DNA of 64,000 bases from an uncultured Roseicyclus sp. (GTDB lineage: Bacteria; Pseudomonadota; Alphaproteobacteria; Rhodobacterales; Rhodobacteraceae), in the NCBI RefSeq assembly GCF_937892565.1, contig NZ_CALAHQ010000023.1, positions 62,001 through 126,000 of the forward strand. The letters are read 5' to 3'. This document shows, in pieces, positions 25,388 to 33,559 of this stretch (positions are counted from its first letter, which is position 1; each line of letters starts with the position of its first letter). Both the position numbers and the translations under genes were made by a program. A model generated the notes under the pieces. It had not been told where the DNA came from. It did not search any database and saw nothing but the letters and a program-made list of their open reading frames with translations.

Positions 25388-27082
25388 ATGCCAAATCCTG
25401 CCCGCATCCAGACCCCCAGACGCCTGTCTGGCCTTGCATGGCTGGTGGCGGGATTGTGCGTCTTGCCCATGGCGGCGGTGGTGGTGGCCGCCTTGGGCGG
25501 TGGCACCGACACGCTGGTGTCCCTCGCCGGATCGGTCTTGCCGCGCTATGCGGGGGCGACGGCGCTTCTGGTGGTGATCGTGGGCACGGGCACGGCAGTC
25601 ATCGGCACCGCGACCGCATGGCTGGTGACGGCGACCCGCTTTCCGGGGCGGCGGGTGCTGGAAATTGCCCTGGCGCTGCCCTTGACCTACCCGGCCTATG
25701 TGCTGGCCTATGCCTATACCGATCTGCTGGACCATCCGGGATGGGTGCAGACAAGCTTGCGCGATCTGACCGGCTGGGGCCCGCGCGACTATTGGTTCCC
25801 GGAAATCCGCTCGCTCGGCGGGGCGGCCGCGATGCTGGTCTTTGTGCTGTACCCCTATGTTTATCTGTTGGCACGGGCGGCGTTCTTGCGGCAATCGGCG
25901 ACCGCCTACATCGCCGCGCGCACGCTGGGTCAGGGGCCGTGGGGCGCGTTCTTTCGCGTCTCGGTGCCGGTGGCGCGGCCCGCCATCGCGGGCGGCGTCC
26001 TTTTGGCGATGATGGAAACCCTCGCCGATTACGGTACGGTCGCCTATTTCGGGGTCCAGACCTTTGCCACGGGCATCTATGTCAGCTGGTTTGGCCTGTT
26101 TGATCGGGCGGCGGCGGCGCAATTGGCGCTGTGCCTGTTGGTCGTGGCCCTTGCGCTGGCCACGCTGGAACAACGTCAGCGCCAGAACCAGCGCCACCAT
26201 GACGCCGGGCGCCGCTTTGAACGGATGGAACCCGTAACCTTGCGCGGACGTGCGGCGGCGGGCGCGGTCGCGATCTGTGCGCTGCCGGTGTTTTTCGGCT
26301 TTCTGCTGCCCACGGGCATCTTGATCGCGCTGGCCTCGGGCGCCAGCCAGATATTGCTTTCACCACGCTATCTGGCATTTCTCCAGCATTCGCTGACGCT
26401 TGCGGGAATTGCCGCCGGTCTGACCGTGGCGGCGGCGATGGTCATGGGCTTCAACGCGCGGCTGCGCCCCACGCGGGGCACACAAGCCGCGATGCGGATC
26501 GCAGGCATCGGCTATGCGGTTCCGGGCGGGGTGATCGCGGTGGGGCTCCTGTTCCCCTTCGCGGCCTTTGACAACTGGCTTGACGCGATCATGGAGGCAC
26601 AATTCGGCATCGATACCGGGCTTTTGATCACCGGCTCGATCTGGCTGATGATCGCGGCCTACATGGTGCGCTTCATGGCGGTGGCGCTGAACGCCTATGA
26701 GTCGGGTCTGTCGACGGTCAACCCCAACATGGATGCGGTGGCGCGCACCTTGGGCCAGGGGCCTGTTCCGATGCTGCGGCGCGTTCACATGCCGATCCTC
26801 AGGCCCTCGATCCTGACGGCGCTGTTGATCGTGTTCGTCGATGTGATGAAGGAATTGCCCGCGACGCTGATCTTGCGGCCGTTCAATTATGACACCCTTG
26901 CGGTTCAGGCCCACAGGCTGGCGTCGGATGAACGGCTTGCCGAAGCGGCGGTGCCCAGCCTTGTCATCGGCGCGGTCGGCCTGTTGCCAGTGGCGCTCTT
27001 GTGCTGGAGCATCGGCCGCGAGGGGCGCCACACCCGCAGCGCCGTGGACGCAGCACAGGGTCAGGTGTCGGGGACGGTGTGA
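25388..27082 (+). CDS. Iron(III)-type ABC transporter permease (fused double permease)
   Basis: The 564-aa protein contains two binding-protein-dependent permease units in tandem, about twelve membrane segments. Each has an EAA-type loop: AARTLGQGPWGAFFRVSVPVARPAIAGG near residue 180 and AVARTLGQGPVPMLRRVHMPILRPS near residue 455. This two-in-one layout is typical of FbpB/SfuB ferric permeases. The ferric-binding protein gene at 28355-29374 points toward it from the other side of a methyltransferase gene. No ATPase gene is nearby. Thiamine or spermidine permeases share the fold, so the substrate is inferred from that binding protein. Confidence 0.85.
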   Translation: MPNPARIQTPRRLSGLAWLVAGLCVLPMAAVVVAALGGGTDTLVSLAGSVLPRYAGATALLVVIVGTGTAVIGTATAWLVTATRFPGRRVLEIALALPLTYPAYVLAYAYTDLLDHPGWVQTSLRDLTGWGPRDYWFPEIRSLGGAAAMLVFVLYPYVYLLARAAFLRQSATAYIAARTLGQGPWGAFFRVSVPVARPAIAGGVLLAMMETLADYGTVAYFGVQTFATGIYVSWFGLFDRAAAAQLALCLLVVALALATLEQRQRQNQRHHDAGRRFERMEPVTLRGRAAAGAVAICALPVFFGFLLPTGILIALASGASQILLSPRYLAFLQHSLTLAGIAAGLTVAAAMVMGFNARLRPTRGTQAAMRIAGIGYAVPGGVIAVGLLFPFAAFDNWLDAIMEAQFGIDTGLLITGSIWLMIAAYMVRFMAVALNAYESGLSTVNPNMDAVARTLGQGPVPMLRRVHMPILRPSILTALLIVFVDVMKELPATLILRPFNYDTLAVQAHRLASDERLAEAAVPSLVIGAVGLLPVALLCWSIGREGRHTRSAVDAAQGQVSGTV

Positions 27083-27292
27083 AGGGATCTTGGTCCACCC
27101 GAAGCGCAGGGCGAAACCTGGCATCGCGAACGCCCGTACAGAGCCGCTGTTGCACCACTTTACTGCGGTCGCCCGCACGAAAGCACATCAGACAAAATGC
27201 CTGATCGGGGAAAACCTGGGCTTTGGGGGTCAGACCCCTGAGCCTGAGGCCAGAAATTGCAGGCATGAAATCGCGTGAAATATCATTGAAAC
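27083..27292. other. Intergenic stretch after the iron permease
   Basis: About 210 bases with no convincing ORF. It contains a short hairpin GGGGT-CAG-ACCCC near 27235 without a T-run, and GTTGCACCACTTTAC, faintly like an insertion-sequence end. Base composition drifts toward A+T at the methyltransferase side, so this may be a boundary of acquired DNA. Confidence 0.35.
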
Positions 27293-28015
27293 CTACAGTT
27301 TTGTTACTTTCATGTTACCCGCACGATCGTCAAACGCCATGTCGCTGCGTCCGTGAAAATATTCGTCTACGGCCTTTTTACAGCCACCCCAATCAAAATA
27401 GTCGTCAAATATCAGCGAGCCGCCCTTGGCTAGCATTGGCCAAATACGGACGATGCATGTCTTGACGGGATCATACCAATCCACATCGATATGAGCGAAG
27501 GCCACAGGTTCTTCGACGATCATGGTATCCTGGAGAAGACCCTTGTAAAGTTCAATGCGTTCAACGGCTTCGTTTCCAACCAGTTCCCTGACATTGGACA
27601 GCACATAGCCCTGAAGGTCGCCTCGGTATCCATAGTAGGTATCTCCCCCGATACCCTTGCTTCTTCCGCTTATTATGGTTGCATATCGCTGATGCACGTC
27701 AGGCGGATCTTCGGGGCCCGGCGCCGGGATCATTTCAAAGGTGTCGTAGACGCTGATTGCACGGTCAGGCGCGTATGACGCGATCAAGACAAGTGATCCG
27801 CCAAGCGCACAACCAGCCTCAAGAATCCGACCTTCGATACCGTTCTTGTCGATCTCGCGTAGGGTCCTGATGATCTGGAGCATCTTTCGCTGCGAAAGAT
27901 AGGTCAGCCTTCGATGTCTGATTTGTGACACGATGCCTTTTGGATCTTCTCCAATAAGGATCAACCTGGCCTTGGCTTCGGACACATTCCTTCGCAGAAC
28001 ATTTGCGAGTTTCAA
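27293..28015 (-). CDS. TylF-like SAM-dependent methyltransferase, atypical composition
   Basis: The 240-aa product resembles the TylF/macrocin O-methyltransferase family: Gly-rich SAM motif RILEAGCALGGSLVLIASYAPD, acidic VYDTFEMIP, then AFAHIDVDWYDPVKTCIVRIWPMLAKGGSLIFDDYFDWGGCKKAVDEYF. The AHIDVDWYDP and DDYFDW acids fit the metal-dependent site of this family. It starts at a TTG with AGGAG eight bases upstream, a good ribosome site. Base composition is clearly more A+T-rich than the neighbours, suggesting transfer. The substrate is unknown (sugar or small-molecule hydroxyl likely). Confidence 0.78.
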   Translation of the reverse strand: MKLANVLRRNVSEAKARLILIGEDPKGIVSQIRHRRLTYLSQRKMLQIIRTLREIDKNGIEGRILEAGCALGGSLVLIASYAPDRAISVYDTFEMIPAPGPEDPPDVHQRYATIISGRSKGIGGDTYYGYRGDLQGYVLSNVRELVGNEAVERIELYKGLLQDTMIVEEPVAFAHIDVDWYDPVKTCIVRIWPMLAKGGSLIFDDYFDWGGCKKAVDEYFHGRSDMAFDDRAGNMKVTKL

Positions 28016-28354
28016 ACCTGTGGCTCCTGTCTTGCAGCATGTCTCGCTGGGCAGTTGATAGCGCCATGAGAAAATTGCAACTTGAAGTGAAACTTTCGCT
28101 TTGTACCGCAGAACATGGTGCTTGCGTTGACCAAGCCATGACAGACAGGCGGTTCGCTAAGCGTTCATTCCTCTGACGTTCACTATCTGAATTGCCGCAA
28201 ACGGGCTCTGCCCGCAACCCTGTCGTTCACCGCAACGGCAGCGACAGTCGGCCCTGCGCCCCTTGATGGCTCTTCAGCCCACCCCCGCAATCCACAAACG
28301 AAAGAACGGGCGCCCCCATCGAAGGGCACCCGCCAATTCAGCCCCCCTTGGGGA
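28016..28354. other. Gene-poor gap holding the iron-binding-protein terminator
   Basis: This 339-base gap lies between the methyltransferase start and the stop of the iron-binding protein. Apart from the terminator at 28308-28331 and the methyltransferase ribosome site at the left edge I see no gene. Short ORFs here have no recognisable motifs. Confidence 0.5.
28308..28331 (-). terminator. Rho-independent terminator of the iron-binding-protein gene
   Basis: Read leftward, GGGTGCCC and GGGCGCCC pair into an 8-base stem (one G-T wobble) with an 8-base loop, followed by GTTCTTTCG. It lies 24 bases past the stop at 28355. Confidence 0.7.
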
Positions 28355-29374
28355 TCACTCCCAGCCGGCGTTTGCCAGAACCTGCACCGCCACTTCGACA
28401 TTGGCGGCGATGTCGCTCAGGTCGATGGTGTCGGGGCGAAAGATTCCCAAGGCGGCGACCGATGGCGACAGGCCCACACCGGGCACGGCGGGGTATTCGT
28501 CATTGCCGGCCGAGAAATACTGCTGCGCCTGGTCCGAGGTCAGGTATTCCAGAAACCTGATCGCATTCTCGCGGTTGGGCGCATGGGCCGCCACGCCGCC
28601 CCCCGACACGTTCATATGCGCGCCGATGTCGTTCTGGTTGGGAAAGACCCAGCCGATATTGGCCAGCTGCTCGGGCGTGATCTGGCTGTCGCCTTCGCGG
28701 ATGATGCGCGAGAAGTAATAAGTGTTCGACATGGCGATGTCGCATTCGCCCGAGGCGATGGCGCGAAGCTGGTCGGTGTCGCCACCTTGCGGCGCGCGGG
28801 CGAAGTTGCCCACAACGGCATTCGCCCAATCCTGCACCGCTGCCTCGCCCAGATGCGCGATCAGCCCCGCCACGATGTTTTGTGTATAGACGTTGGTGGC
28901 GGACCGGATGCAGACCTGACCGGCATAGTCGGGCTTGGCCAGATCCTGATAGGTCAGCGGCGGGTTGGTCACTTCGGTCTTGTCGTAAAAGAGGATCCGG
29001 GCGCGCTGCGAGAACGAAAACCAGTGGTTGCCATCATCTTGCAGATAGGCAGGCACGCGGGTTTCAAGGATTTCGCTTTCGACCGGCTGCAACAGGCCCA
29101 TGGCCGTCGCGCGCGCCAGACGCACGGTGTCAACGGTCAGGAACACGTCGGCGGGGCTGTTGGCGCCCTCTGCCTGCATGCGGGCGATCAGTTCGTCGGC
29201 ATTGCCTTCGATCCGGTTGACGGTGATGCCCGTCAGGGCGGTGAAATCGGAATAAAGCCGTTCGTCGGTGTCGTAATGGCGCGAGGAATAGAGGTTCAGC
29301 TCCTGCGCCTGTGCGGCAGTCAGGGTCGAGGCCGCGATGGCTGTGCCCAAAAGGGCGGCAAGGGTGCGGGTCAT
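28355..29374 (-). CDS. Periplasmic Fe(III)-binding protein of an ABC transporter
   Basis: The 339-aa protein has a signal peptide (to about residue 23, AQA before QELN) and the ferric-binding N-terminus ELNLYSSRHYDTDERLY. It also has NRIEGNADELIARM, SPADVFLTVD and the double-tyrosine segment SNTYYFSR, whose tyrosines ligate iron in FbpA/FutA proteins. Length and layout match that family. It probably feeds the permease at 25388-27082, which faces it across a methyltransferase gene, with an ATPase from elsewhere (inference). An imperfect palindrome 31-47 bases upstream may give iron control. Confidence 0.93.
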   Translation of the reverse strand: MTRTLAALLGTAIAASTLTAAQAQELNLYSSRHYDTDERLYSDFTALTGITVNRIEGNADELIARMQAEGANSPADVFLTVDTVRLARATAMGLLQPVESEILETRVPAYLQDDGNHWFSFSQRARILFYDKTEVTNPPLTYQDLAKPDYAGQVCIRSATNVYTQNIVAGLIAHLGEAAVQDWANAVVGNFARAPQGGDTDQLRAIASGECDIAMSNTYYFSRIIREGDSQITPEQLANIGWVFPNQNDIGAHMNVSGGGVAAHAPNRENAIRFLEYLTSDQAQQYFSAGNDEYPAVPGVGLSPSVAALGIFRPDTIDLSDIAANVEVAVQVLANAGWE

Positions 29375-29404
29375 GGCAAGCTCCGTGATGGGTCAATTCT
29401 ATAC

Positions 29405-29421
29405 CTGACTGAAACACTCAG
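29405..29421. promoter_or_regulatory. Palindromic site upstream of the iron-binding-protein gene
   Basis: CTGACTG-AAA-CACTCAG is an inverted repeat with one mismatch, 31 bases upstream of the iron-binding-protein ATG in the gap shared with the divergent MFS gene. From memory it resembles the iron-Rhodo-box type operators (IscR-bound) of Rhodobacterales iron genes. That match is not verified. Confidence 0.4.
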
Positions 29422-29554
29422 CTGGGTTGAGGCCCTTGAAACCCATCGCAAAGCCCAAGTCAACATTTCTGACAAAAATAATAGGGATACCGTGCCCGCT
29501 TGCCGCAGTTGCCCGTCCGGTGCAGGGTCGCGCGTGATCAAGGACAAGGGGAAA

Positions 29555-30733
29555 ATGATGCGCGCCGGCATTGCCTTTCTGGTTCTGGCCTATGTGCTTA
29601 GCCAGTTCTACCGCGCCTTTCTGGCGGTGCTGTCACCTGTGCTGATCGCGGAAATCGGGGCCTCGACGGGCGATCTGGCGCGGGCCTCGGGGCTGTGGTT
29701 CGTGGCCTTTGCGCTGATGCAGCTTCCGGTGGGATGGGCGCTGGATCATCTGGGGCCACGGCGCACGGCGGCGAGCCTGTTCCTGATCGGTGGCGCGGGC
29801 GGTGCCGGGGTGTTCGCCATGGCACAGGGGCCGGGTGCGATCACGGTGGCGATGATCCTGATCGGCATCGGTTGCGCACCGATCCTGATGGCGACCTATT
29901 TCATCTTTGCGCGCGCATTTTCTGCGGCGGTGTTTGGCACCTTGGCGGGTGTCACTGTCGGGCTGTCGTCGCTGGGCAACATCTTGTCGGCGGCACCGCT
30001 GGCCTATCTGATCGAAGGCTTCGGCTGGCGCGCGACGGTGGGCGGATTTGCGGTGCTGACGGCGGTGATCGCGCTGGCCATCGCGGTTCTGGTGCGCGAC
30101 CCGCCCAAACCCGAGGGCGAAGCAACAGGGTCGCTGATGGATTTGCTGCGCATGCCGCAGCTTTGGCCCATCCTTGTGATGATGTTCATCTGCTACGCGC
30201 CCGCCGCCGGGCTGCGCGGGTTGTGGATCAGCCCCTATCTGGGCGACCGCTTTGGGGCCGACCTTGGCCAATTGGGCATGGCCGCGCTGGTGATGGGCCT
30301 GGCAATGGTGGCGGGAAATTTTCTGTATGGTCCAGCCGACCGGATATGGGGCAGCCGCAAGCGGCCGATCGTGATCGGCAACACGGTGGTGGCGCTCTTG
30401 TGCCTGAGTTTCTGGGCGATGCCGCCCAGTGGCCTGTGGGCGGCGGTCGCGGTCTTTGCGCTGATCGGCTTGTTCGGCGCATCCTACCCCATCGTCATCA
30501 GCCATGGCCGCAGCTTTTGCCCCCCACATCTGACGGGGCGGGGGGTCACGCTGTTGAACCTGTTTGGCATGGGCGGCGCGGGCGTGATGCAATTTGCCAG
30601 CGGCCCGACCTATGCAGCACTGGCCCAGACGCGCGCCCCGGCCGAAGCCTATGGCGCGCTGTTCGGGCTGATCGGGCTGGCAATCCTCGCCGGGCTGACC
30701 CTCTATCTTTGGGCGAAGGACAGCACCGGCTAG
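29555..30733 (+). CDS. MFS transporter, substrate unknown
   Basis: The 392-aa protein has twelve hydrophobic segments and major-facilitator features: GWALDHLGPRRTAASLFLIGG matches the conserved loop 2-3 motif, and LIEGFGWRATVGGFAVLTAV closes the first half. The ATG at 29555 was chosen because AAGGGGA lies just upstream and it gives a normal MFS N-terminus; a frame extending left to 28583 only runs antisense to the iron-binding gene. It is transcribed divergently from that gene. No substrate can be read from sequence. Confidence 0.88.
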   Translation: MMRAGIAFLVLAYVLSQFYRAFLAVLSPVLIAEIGASTGDLARASGLWFVAFALMQLPVGWALDHLGPRRTAASLFLIGGAGGAGVFAMAQGPGAITVAMILIGIGCAPILMATYFIFARAFSAAVFGTLAGVTVGLSSLGNILSAAPLAYLIEGFGWRATVGGFAVLTAVIALAIAVLVRDPPKPEGEATGSLMDLLRMPQLWPILVMMFICYAPAAGLRGLWISPYLGDRFGADLGQLGMAALVMGLAMVAGNFLYGPADRIWGSRKRPIVIGNTVVALLCLSFWAMPPSGLWAAVAVFALIGLFGASYPIVISHGRSFCPPHLTGRGVTLLNLFGMGGAGVMQFASGPTYAALAQTRAPAEAYGALFGLIGLAILAGLTLYLWAKDSTG

Positions 30734-30740
30734 ACCAGCA

Positions 30741-32045
30741 TCACGCCGCGCGACTGCGCCGCGGGCGACGGCCTTTGGGGGCAGCATCGGCAAAAGGGCG
30801 ATGGGCGGATTTGCCGGCCTTGCCATGCCCCTGCCCCTGCCCTTGCCCCTGACCCGGTGCGCGCCCGCGGCCACCACCACCGCCACCGCGCTGGGGTTTT
30901 TCCATCTTGACCGCCTTGGGCCGGGTGCCGCTGGCGACGGGGATTTCCACCTTCATCAGCTTTTCGATCTGCACCAGCAGATCGACCTCTTCGGCGCAGC
31001 AAAAGGCGATTGCCTCACCCTCGCGGCCGGCGCGCGCGGTGCGGCCGATGCGGTGCACGTAATTGTCGGGCGTGTCGGGCAATTCATAGTTGATCACATA
31101 GGCCACGCCGGGAATGTCGATGCCGCGCGCGGCCACATCGGTGGCCACCAGCACATTGATCGTGCCGTCGCGGAACGCCTTGATCGCACGATCGCGCTGG
31201 CCCTGGCTTTTGTTGCCATGGATCGAGGCGGCGTTGAAACCGTCATCGACCAGACCCTTCATCAGCTTTTCCGCACCGTGTTTGGTGCGCGCGAACACCA
31301 GCGTCAGCGCGTCACGATCCCGGTTCAAGATCTCGCGCAAGACAGCGGGCTTGGCGCCCTTGTCCATGTAGCGCAGCGATTGCGTGACCTTGTCAGCGGC
31401 CTTGCCGGGCGGGGCCACCTGAACCCGGCGCGGGTTGGTCAGATAGGCGCGTGACAATTCTTCCATCTGCTTGGGCATGGTTGCCGAAAACAGCATGGTC
31501 TGGCGCGGCGTGCCCAAAGCGGGCGCGATGCGGCGCAGCGCATGGATAAAGCCCAGATCCAGCATCTGGTCGGCCTCATCGAGCACCAGATGGCGCGCCT
31601 GGCGCAGATCGACCGCGCCGCGATCCATCAGATCGATCAGGCGGCCGGGTGTGGCCACCAGAATATCGGTGCCACGCGCAAGGGTGGCGATCTGGCGCCC
31701 GATCGACTGACCGCCGACGACGGTGGCGATCTTGATCTGGGTGTTGAGCGTAAAGACCCGCAAGCTGTCGGCGATCTGGTTGGCCAGTTCACGCGTGGGC
31801 GCAAGGATCAGCGCGCGCGCCGTCCGCGTCTGGGGACGGGTGTTTTCATCCATCAGATGCGCAATCAGCGGCAGGCCAAAGGCCAGCGTCTTGCCTGTGC
31901 CGGTCTGGGCAAGGCCCAAGATGTCATGACCATCCAGCGCCAGCGGAATCGCCTGATTCTGAATGGGGGTTGGGGTGTCAAAGCCAGACGCCTTGAGCGC
32001 CTTGAGCAGCGCGGGCTTCAGCCCGAGCATGTCGAAATCGAACAA
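30741..32045 (-). CDS. DEAD-box ATP-dependent RNA helicase (RhlE-like)
   Basis: The 434-aa protein has the full DEAD-box set: Q motif FDTPTPIQNQAIP, Walker A AQTGTGKT, PTRELANQ, TPGRLIDL, Walker B VLDEADQML, SAT (FSATMP), ARGIDIPGV and HRIGRTARAG. A basic Gly/Gln-rich tail (from about residue 390, repeated GQ units) probably binds RNA. Such proteins remodel rRNA and mRNA, often in the cold. The likely start is TTG at 32045 behind AAAGGATATGA; ATG at 32069 is an alternative. The specific paralogue is uncertain. Confidence 0.93.
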   Translation of the reverse strand: MFDFDMLGLKPALLKALKASGFDTPTPIQNQAIPLALDGHDILGLAQTGTGKTLAFGLPLIAHLMDENTRPQTRTARALILAPTRELANQIADSLRVFTLNTQIKIATVVGGQSIGRQIATLARGTDILVATPGRLIDLMDRGAVDLRQARHLVLDEADQMLDLGFIHALRRIAPALGTPRQTMLFSATMPKQMEELSRAYLTNPRRVQVAPPGKAADKVTQSLRYMDKGAKPAVLREILNRDRDALTLVFARTKHGAEKLMKGLVDDGFNAASIHGNKSQGQRDRAIKAFRDGTINVLVATDVAARGIDIPGVAYVINYELPDTPDNYVHRIGRTARAGREGEAIAFCCAEEVDLLVQIEKLMKVEIPVASGTRPKAVKMEKPQRGGGGGGRGRAPGQGQGQGQGHGKAGKSAHRPFADAAPKGRRPRRSRAA

Positions 32046-32361
32046 ATCATATCCTTTCGGGCGCCGCATCACGCGGCAGCCATCGATCAGGGGCCACACA
32101 CGGATGTGCATGGCGGACGAGGGTGCGACCGGGCCGCGTATCGGCGCGATCGTCAGACCCCTGCGTGACGGGAACCTGGGAAGTTGTCTGTCGCTGTCAG
32201 GTGCGCGGGGCATCCCCGCCGTCCGACTGCTCACGCGGCAGCGCAGCGACATGTGGGGCACATGCGATGTCCGACCGCGCATGTCAAGCGCCACGGCCCT
32301 TTTCCTTGGCGGGTGCTTCCTTTATGTGCCGATCCATCCACAAGGATAAGGACCAAGGAAT
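32046..32361. other. Divergent gap between helicase and asd
   Basis: About 316 bases shared by two divergent genes. The right end holds a strong ribosome site for asd (AAGGATAAGGACCAAGG). Several CATG-containing repeats (ACATGTGGGGCACATGCGAT, GCGCATGTC) lie near 32250-32286 and may be regulatory. No ORF is convincing. Confidence 0.4.
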
Positions 32362-33384
32362 ATGGGATACCGAGTCGTCGTCGCCGGTGCCACGGGCAAT
32401 GTGGGCCGCGAAATGCTGAACATCCTCGCCGAGCGGGAATTCCCCATCGACGAGATCGTGGCGCTGGCCAGCCGAAAATCGCTGGGCACTGAATGCAGCT
32501 TTGGCGACAAGACCCTGAAAACCAAGGACCTCGACACCTTTGATTTCACGGGCTGGGACATCGCGCTGTTTGCCGTCGGCTCCGAGGCGACGGCAATCTA
32601 CGCGCCCAAGGCCGCCAAGGCAGGCTGCGTGGTGATCGATAACTCTTCGCTCTACCGCTATGATCCCGACGTGCCGCTGGTGGTGCCCGAGGTGAACCCC
32701 GAGGCGGTTCTGGGCTATTCCAGAAAAAACATCATCGCCAACCCCAATTGCTCAACCGCGCAGATGGTTGTGGCGCTCAAGCCGCTGCATGACCGCGCGC
32801 GCATCAAGCGGGTGGTGGTCAGCACCTATCAATCCGTGTCGGGCGCGGGCAAGGCGGGCATCGATGAGCTTTGGGACCAGACCAAGAGCATCTACAACCC
32901 GACCGACAGCAAGCCGCCCAGGAAATTCACCAAGCAGATCGCCTTTAACGTGATCCCCCATATCGACAAGTTCATGGAGGATGGATCGACCAAGGAAGAA
33001 TGGAAGATGGTGGTCGAGACCAAGAAGATCCTCGATCCCAAGATCAAGGTCACGGCCACCTGTGTGCGCGTGCCGGTCTTTGTCGGCCATTCCGAGGCAA
33101 TCAACATCGAATTCGAGGAATTCCTCGACGAAGAGGAAGCCCGCGATATCCTGCGCGAGGCGCCCGGCGTCATGGTGATCGACAAGCGCGAGGATGGTGG
33201 CTACATCACCCCCATCGAATGCGTGGGCGATTACGCCACCTTTGTCAGCCGCATCCGGCAAGACAGCACGCTGGATAACGGGCTGAACCTGTGGTGCGTG
33301 TCCGACAATCTGCGCAAGGGGGCCGCGCTGAACGCGGTGCAGATCGCCGAAACGCTGGGCAACCGGGTTCTGAAAAAAGGCTGA
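32362..33384 (+). CDS. asd: Aspartate-semialdehyde dehydrogenase
   Basis: Asd reduces aspartyl phosphate to aspartate semialdehyde, the branch point for lysine/diaminopimelate, threonine and methionine. The 340-aa protein begins with the NADP-binding VVAGATGNVGREMLNILAER and has the catalytic cysteine in NPNCSTAQMV. SGAGKAGIDELWDQT, the FNVIPHIDKFMEDGSTKEEWK segment and VRVPVFVGHSEAINIEF complete the pattern. Length is normal. A GC-rich hairpin follows the stop. Confidence 0.97.
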   Translation: MGYRVVVAGATGNVGREMLNILAEREFPIDEIVALASRKSLGTECSFGDKTLKTKDLDTFDFTGWDIALFAVGSEATAIYAPKAAKAGCVVIDNSSLYRYDPDVPLVVPEVNPEAVLGYSRKNIIANPNCSTAQMVVALKPLHDRARIKRVVVSTYQSVSGAGKAGIDELWDQTKSIYNPTDSKPPRKFTKQIAFNVIPHIDKFMEDGSTKEEWKMVVETKKILDPKIKVTATCVRVPVFVGHSEAINIEFEEFLDEEEARDILREAPGVMVIDKREDGGYITPIECVGDYATFVSRIRQDSTLDNGLNLWCVSDNLRKGAALNAVQIAETLGNRVLKKG

Positions 33385-33406
33385 TCGCCCAATCCACGAT
33401 ACATGC

Positions 33407-33435
33407 GGCCGGCCCGGATCACCCCGTGGCCGGCC
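33407..33435 (+). terminator. Possible terminator after asd
   Basis: GGCCGGC (33407-33413) and GCCGGCC (33429-33435) can pair around a 15-base loop, 22 bases after the asd stop. The following TTGTGCTGTG is not a clean T-run, so this is weak. Confidence 0.35.
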
Positions 33436-33559
33436 TTGTGCTGTGCGGTGTTTGGCGGGCGGGCGCGCAAGACAGCAAATCCCCGTTTTGCCATTGCGTC
33501 GCGCTGGCCAAAGCCGCACCCTTGGCGCAAGACGCGTCACCAGAGCGGAGTGTACATCC

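Noticed and set aside
24662-26200. 512-codon reverse ORF spanning arsRC and the iron permease
   Set aside because: Runs in the wrong frame through arsRC and antisense to the permease; both real proteins have diagnostic motifs.
27230-27250. GGGGT-CAG-ACCCC hairpin as terminator
   Set aside because: Short stem, tiny loop and no T-run on either strand.
27115-27290. Possible insertion-sequence end near GTTGCACCACTTTAC
   Set aside because: Similarity to known terminal repeats is weak and no transposase or matching second end is visible.
28583-29554. Upstream extension of the MFS gene
   Set aside because: It is antisense to the Fe(III)-binding protein; a good start with a ribosome site exists at 29555.
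30829-30853. CCCTTG/CCCCTG repeats as CRISPR-like array
   Set aside because: They encode the Gly-Gln tail of the helicase and have no spacers.
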